This document shows positions 5,613-6,905 of a DNA stretch of 6,905 nucleotides, piece by piece. Origin of the DNA: VFJL01 sp037147395 (GTDB lineage: Bacteria > Pseudomonadota > Gammaproteobacteria > Burkholderiales > Nitrosomonadaceae); NCBI GenBank assembly GCA_037147395.1, contig JBAWVG010000065.1:1-6905 (forward strand). The letters run 5' to 3'. Under the pieces are notes generated by a model. It did not search any database. It was not told where the DNA came from and saw only the letters and a list, made by a program, of their open reading frames with translations. The position numbers were made by a program, and so were the translations under genes. Numbering within the stretch: position 1 is the stretch's first letter; every line of letters starts with the position of its first letter.

Positions 5613-5618
5613 TAAAGT

Positions 5619-6905
5619 CTACTTGATGATTTTGATGATCTGGCCGGTTACCGGTTCACCGTCTGGATACTGACCATTGATCAGGCGCAGATAGTTTACC
5701 GCATTCGCGCCCAGCGGCGACTGCCTTGCAAGTTCAGCATAGCTCAAACCTTTTCCAGCGGTGATGGTTCTGATCGCAAGTGGTTTGATGGATTTTCGTT
5801 CGGCCGCAGTTAATGCGTGGAAGCTTCTGATCGCATCGTTAATCTCGGCATGGTGTTGATCGAATATGGCGAGAGAAGCGCCGACCCCCGTCAGGATGAA
5901 TGCCTGTCCATTATAGTAAAATACACCTGCCATGAAGGGTCTTCCATTACGCGTTGTAGATGTGAGTAACGCGGCAGGGAGGCCTTTGATGTTGATAGCT
6001 AAAACTTCGGTGGAGGCTCCTACTTGAAAATGCTGACGGGCAAAGTCAGCCGGTAATCCGCGTGGATTATCAACCAGGGTCAATTCCATCAATGCTTCGC
6101 CTTGCGGGCTAGTTGCCTGTACCTTATCCGACTGATTGCGGATGTGCCAATTGGGGGGGAACGTCACGCTGAATCCCAGGTCTCCATGCTGAAATGTATT
6201 CTCTCGTATGATCCCGTGAGCGGAGCTCTCCCCATAAACCATACCCTCGGTCTGATGCAGAAACTCGGCACGGTTATCAGCTACCTTTACTAAGGTGAAT
6301 TGTTTGGCCTCATCAATGACTTCGTGCAGCCGGGTGTCATTGTCTGGGTGGCTGGCGAAGATTCCATGATAGCGACGAGGTTCTCGTCCCTCCTGGGTAG
6401 CAACTTCAATATCAAATAGCTCCTGATTTTTGAGTATGCTGATGACCTTGATCATTGCTTGAGGGTCATAGCCACTGCGCGCTAAATACTCAGCGCCGAG
6501 ACGGTCAGCTTCCAGTTCATGTTCCCGGCCATAGCCCGAGAGAATCGCGTTACCCATTACGCCAAGAGCACTCTGCCCGAGCTGTCTCCCAGCCGGACCA
6601 ATGTATTGAGATAGCAGAACACCCAGGACCACCGTGCCCACATTGGCTGCGGTAGCGGCGGTGTATTGCTGCACTCCATGACGTGCTGTGATATGACCAA
6701 TCTCGTGCCCCAAAACCGCAGCGAGCTCTGCTTCTGAGTTGAGATAAGAGATGATTCCGCGGGTTATGTAGACATATCCGCCGGGAAGAGCAAAAGCATT
6801 TACTTCAGGGCTATCGACTACGGTAAATTGATAACTGAGGTTGGGGCGATGACTTTTTTTTGCGAGTTTTTGCCCGATCTCGTTGACATAAGATTGCAGG
6901 GTGGG
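5619..6905 (-). CDS. M48 family zinc metalloprotease with extra C-terminal domains (N-terminus outside window)
   Basis: The frame is open to the right edge (first codon at 6905), so the true start and any signal peptide are missing; 428 residues are visible. Numbering from the window edge, the protease domain includes VNAFALPGGYVYITRG (35-50), typical of M48. The zinc site HEIGH is at 67-71 (His67, Glu68, His71), and the third ligand Glu130 is in EHELEADRLG. FASHPDNDTRL (183-193) contains the family's conserved substrate-side His-Pro. A hydrophobic stretch follows the zinc helix (~83-103), as in other M48 proteins. After ~240 there is a beta-rich module (GFSVTFPPNWHI onward), then at ~375-428 a segment resembling a degenerate LysM fold (AELARQSPLG, LRLINGQYPDG, VTGQIIKI). 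BepA-like proteins carry TPR repeats there, so this is a different architecture. A periplasmic or envelope quality-control role is inferred from the family. An internal TTG at 6713 is not a start. Confidence 0.93.
   Translation of the reverse strand, partial: PTLQSYVNEIGQKLAKKSHRPNLSYQFTVVDSPEVNAFALPGGYVYITRGIISYLNSEAELAAVLGHEIGHITARHGVQQYTAATAANVGTVVLGVLLSQYIGPAGRQLGQSALGVMGNAILSGYGREHELEADRLGAEYLARSGYDPQAMIKVISILKNQELFDIEVATQEGREPRRYHGIFASHPDNDTRLHEVIDEAKQFTLVKVADNRAEFLHQTEGMVYGESSAHGIIRENTFQHGDLGFSVTFPPNWHIRNQSDKVQATSPQGEALMELTLVDNPRGLPADFARQHFQVGASTEVLAINIKGLPAALLTSTTRNGRPFMAGVFYYNGQAFILTGVGASLAIFDQHHAEINDAIRSFHALTAAERKSIKPLAIRTITAGKGLSYAELARQSPLGANAVNYLRLINGQYPDGEPVTGQIIKIIK

Noticed and set aside
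5590..5660. Intrinsic terminator between fbaB and the M48 gene
   Set aside because: No GC-rich stem followed by a T-run on either strand could be found.
6711..6713. TTG as a start codon for the M48 protease
   Set aside because: It lies inside the conserved AVLGHEIGH zinc motif, and the frame continues upstream with clear M48 sequence to the window edge.
1..6905. CRISPR array, insertion sequence, toxin-antitoxin pair, phage or defence system
   Set aside because: No regularly spaced repeats, transposase, terminal inverted repeats, attachment site or defence-gene motifs were seen. Nearly all genes belong to housekeeping or common accessory families.

Overview
The window reads as an ordinary chromosomal segment of a Gram-negative proteobacterium. 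The best guess is a betaproteobacterium (Nitrosomonadales-like). This rests on protein flavour only: a DUF3025 protein, a class I FbaB/DhnA aldolase, an E. coli-type soluble pyrophosphatase and a periplasmic-type M48 peptidase. There is no rRNA or other marker gene, so the lineage is tentative. Most genes have GC near 48-55%; one small gene is clearly AT-richer.

Layout from left to right. (1) Positions 1-131 (+) hold the C-terminal end of a BON-domain protein. (2) Positions 185-607 (-) hold a 140-residue protein I do not recognise. It is built from two tandem copies of a ~64-residue unit and is AT-rich. (3) Positions 608-1020 are a 413-bp gap without a convincing gene, containing G-tracts and inverted repeats. 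(4) Positions 1021-1569 (-) hold ppa, inorganic pyrophosphatase. (5) Positions 1570-1722 are a divergent control region with a good sigma70-type promoter (TTGGCG-17-TATAAT) reading right. Operator-like repeats follow that promoter. (6) Positions 1723-5612 (+) hold four genes in one direction: an MFS transporter, a DUF3025 protein (4-bp GTGA overlap), a glycerophosphodiester phosphodiesterase (16-bp gap) and fbaB (62-bp gap containing a perfect 8-bp dyad). (7) Positions 5619-6905 (-) hold a zinc metalloprotease of family M48 with extra C-terminal domains. Its N-terminus lies beyond the window, and it converges on fbaB with only 6 bp between stop codons.

How the genes may work together. Ppa hydrolyses pyrophosphate. 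The + strand cluster links a phosphodiesterase that releases sn-glycerol-3-phosphate with an aldolase that uses dihydroxyacetone phosphate, one oxidation step away. A shared role in channelling lipid-derived glycerophosphate into sugar phosphates is possible but is inference. The transporter substrate and the DUF3025 function are unknown. I see no CRISPR array, insertion sequence, tRNA, phage gene or defence system. The most interesting items are the duplicated AT-rich orphan protein, the dyad in front of fbaB, the repeats just downstream of the MFS promoter, and the unexplained 413-bp gap.
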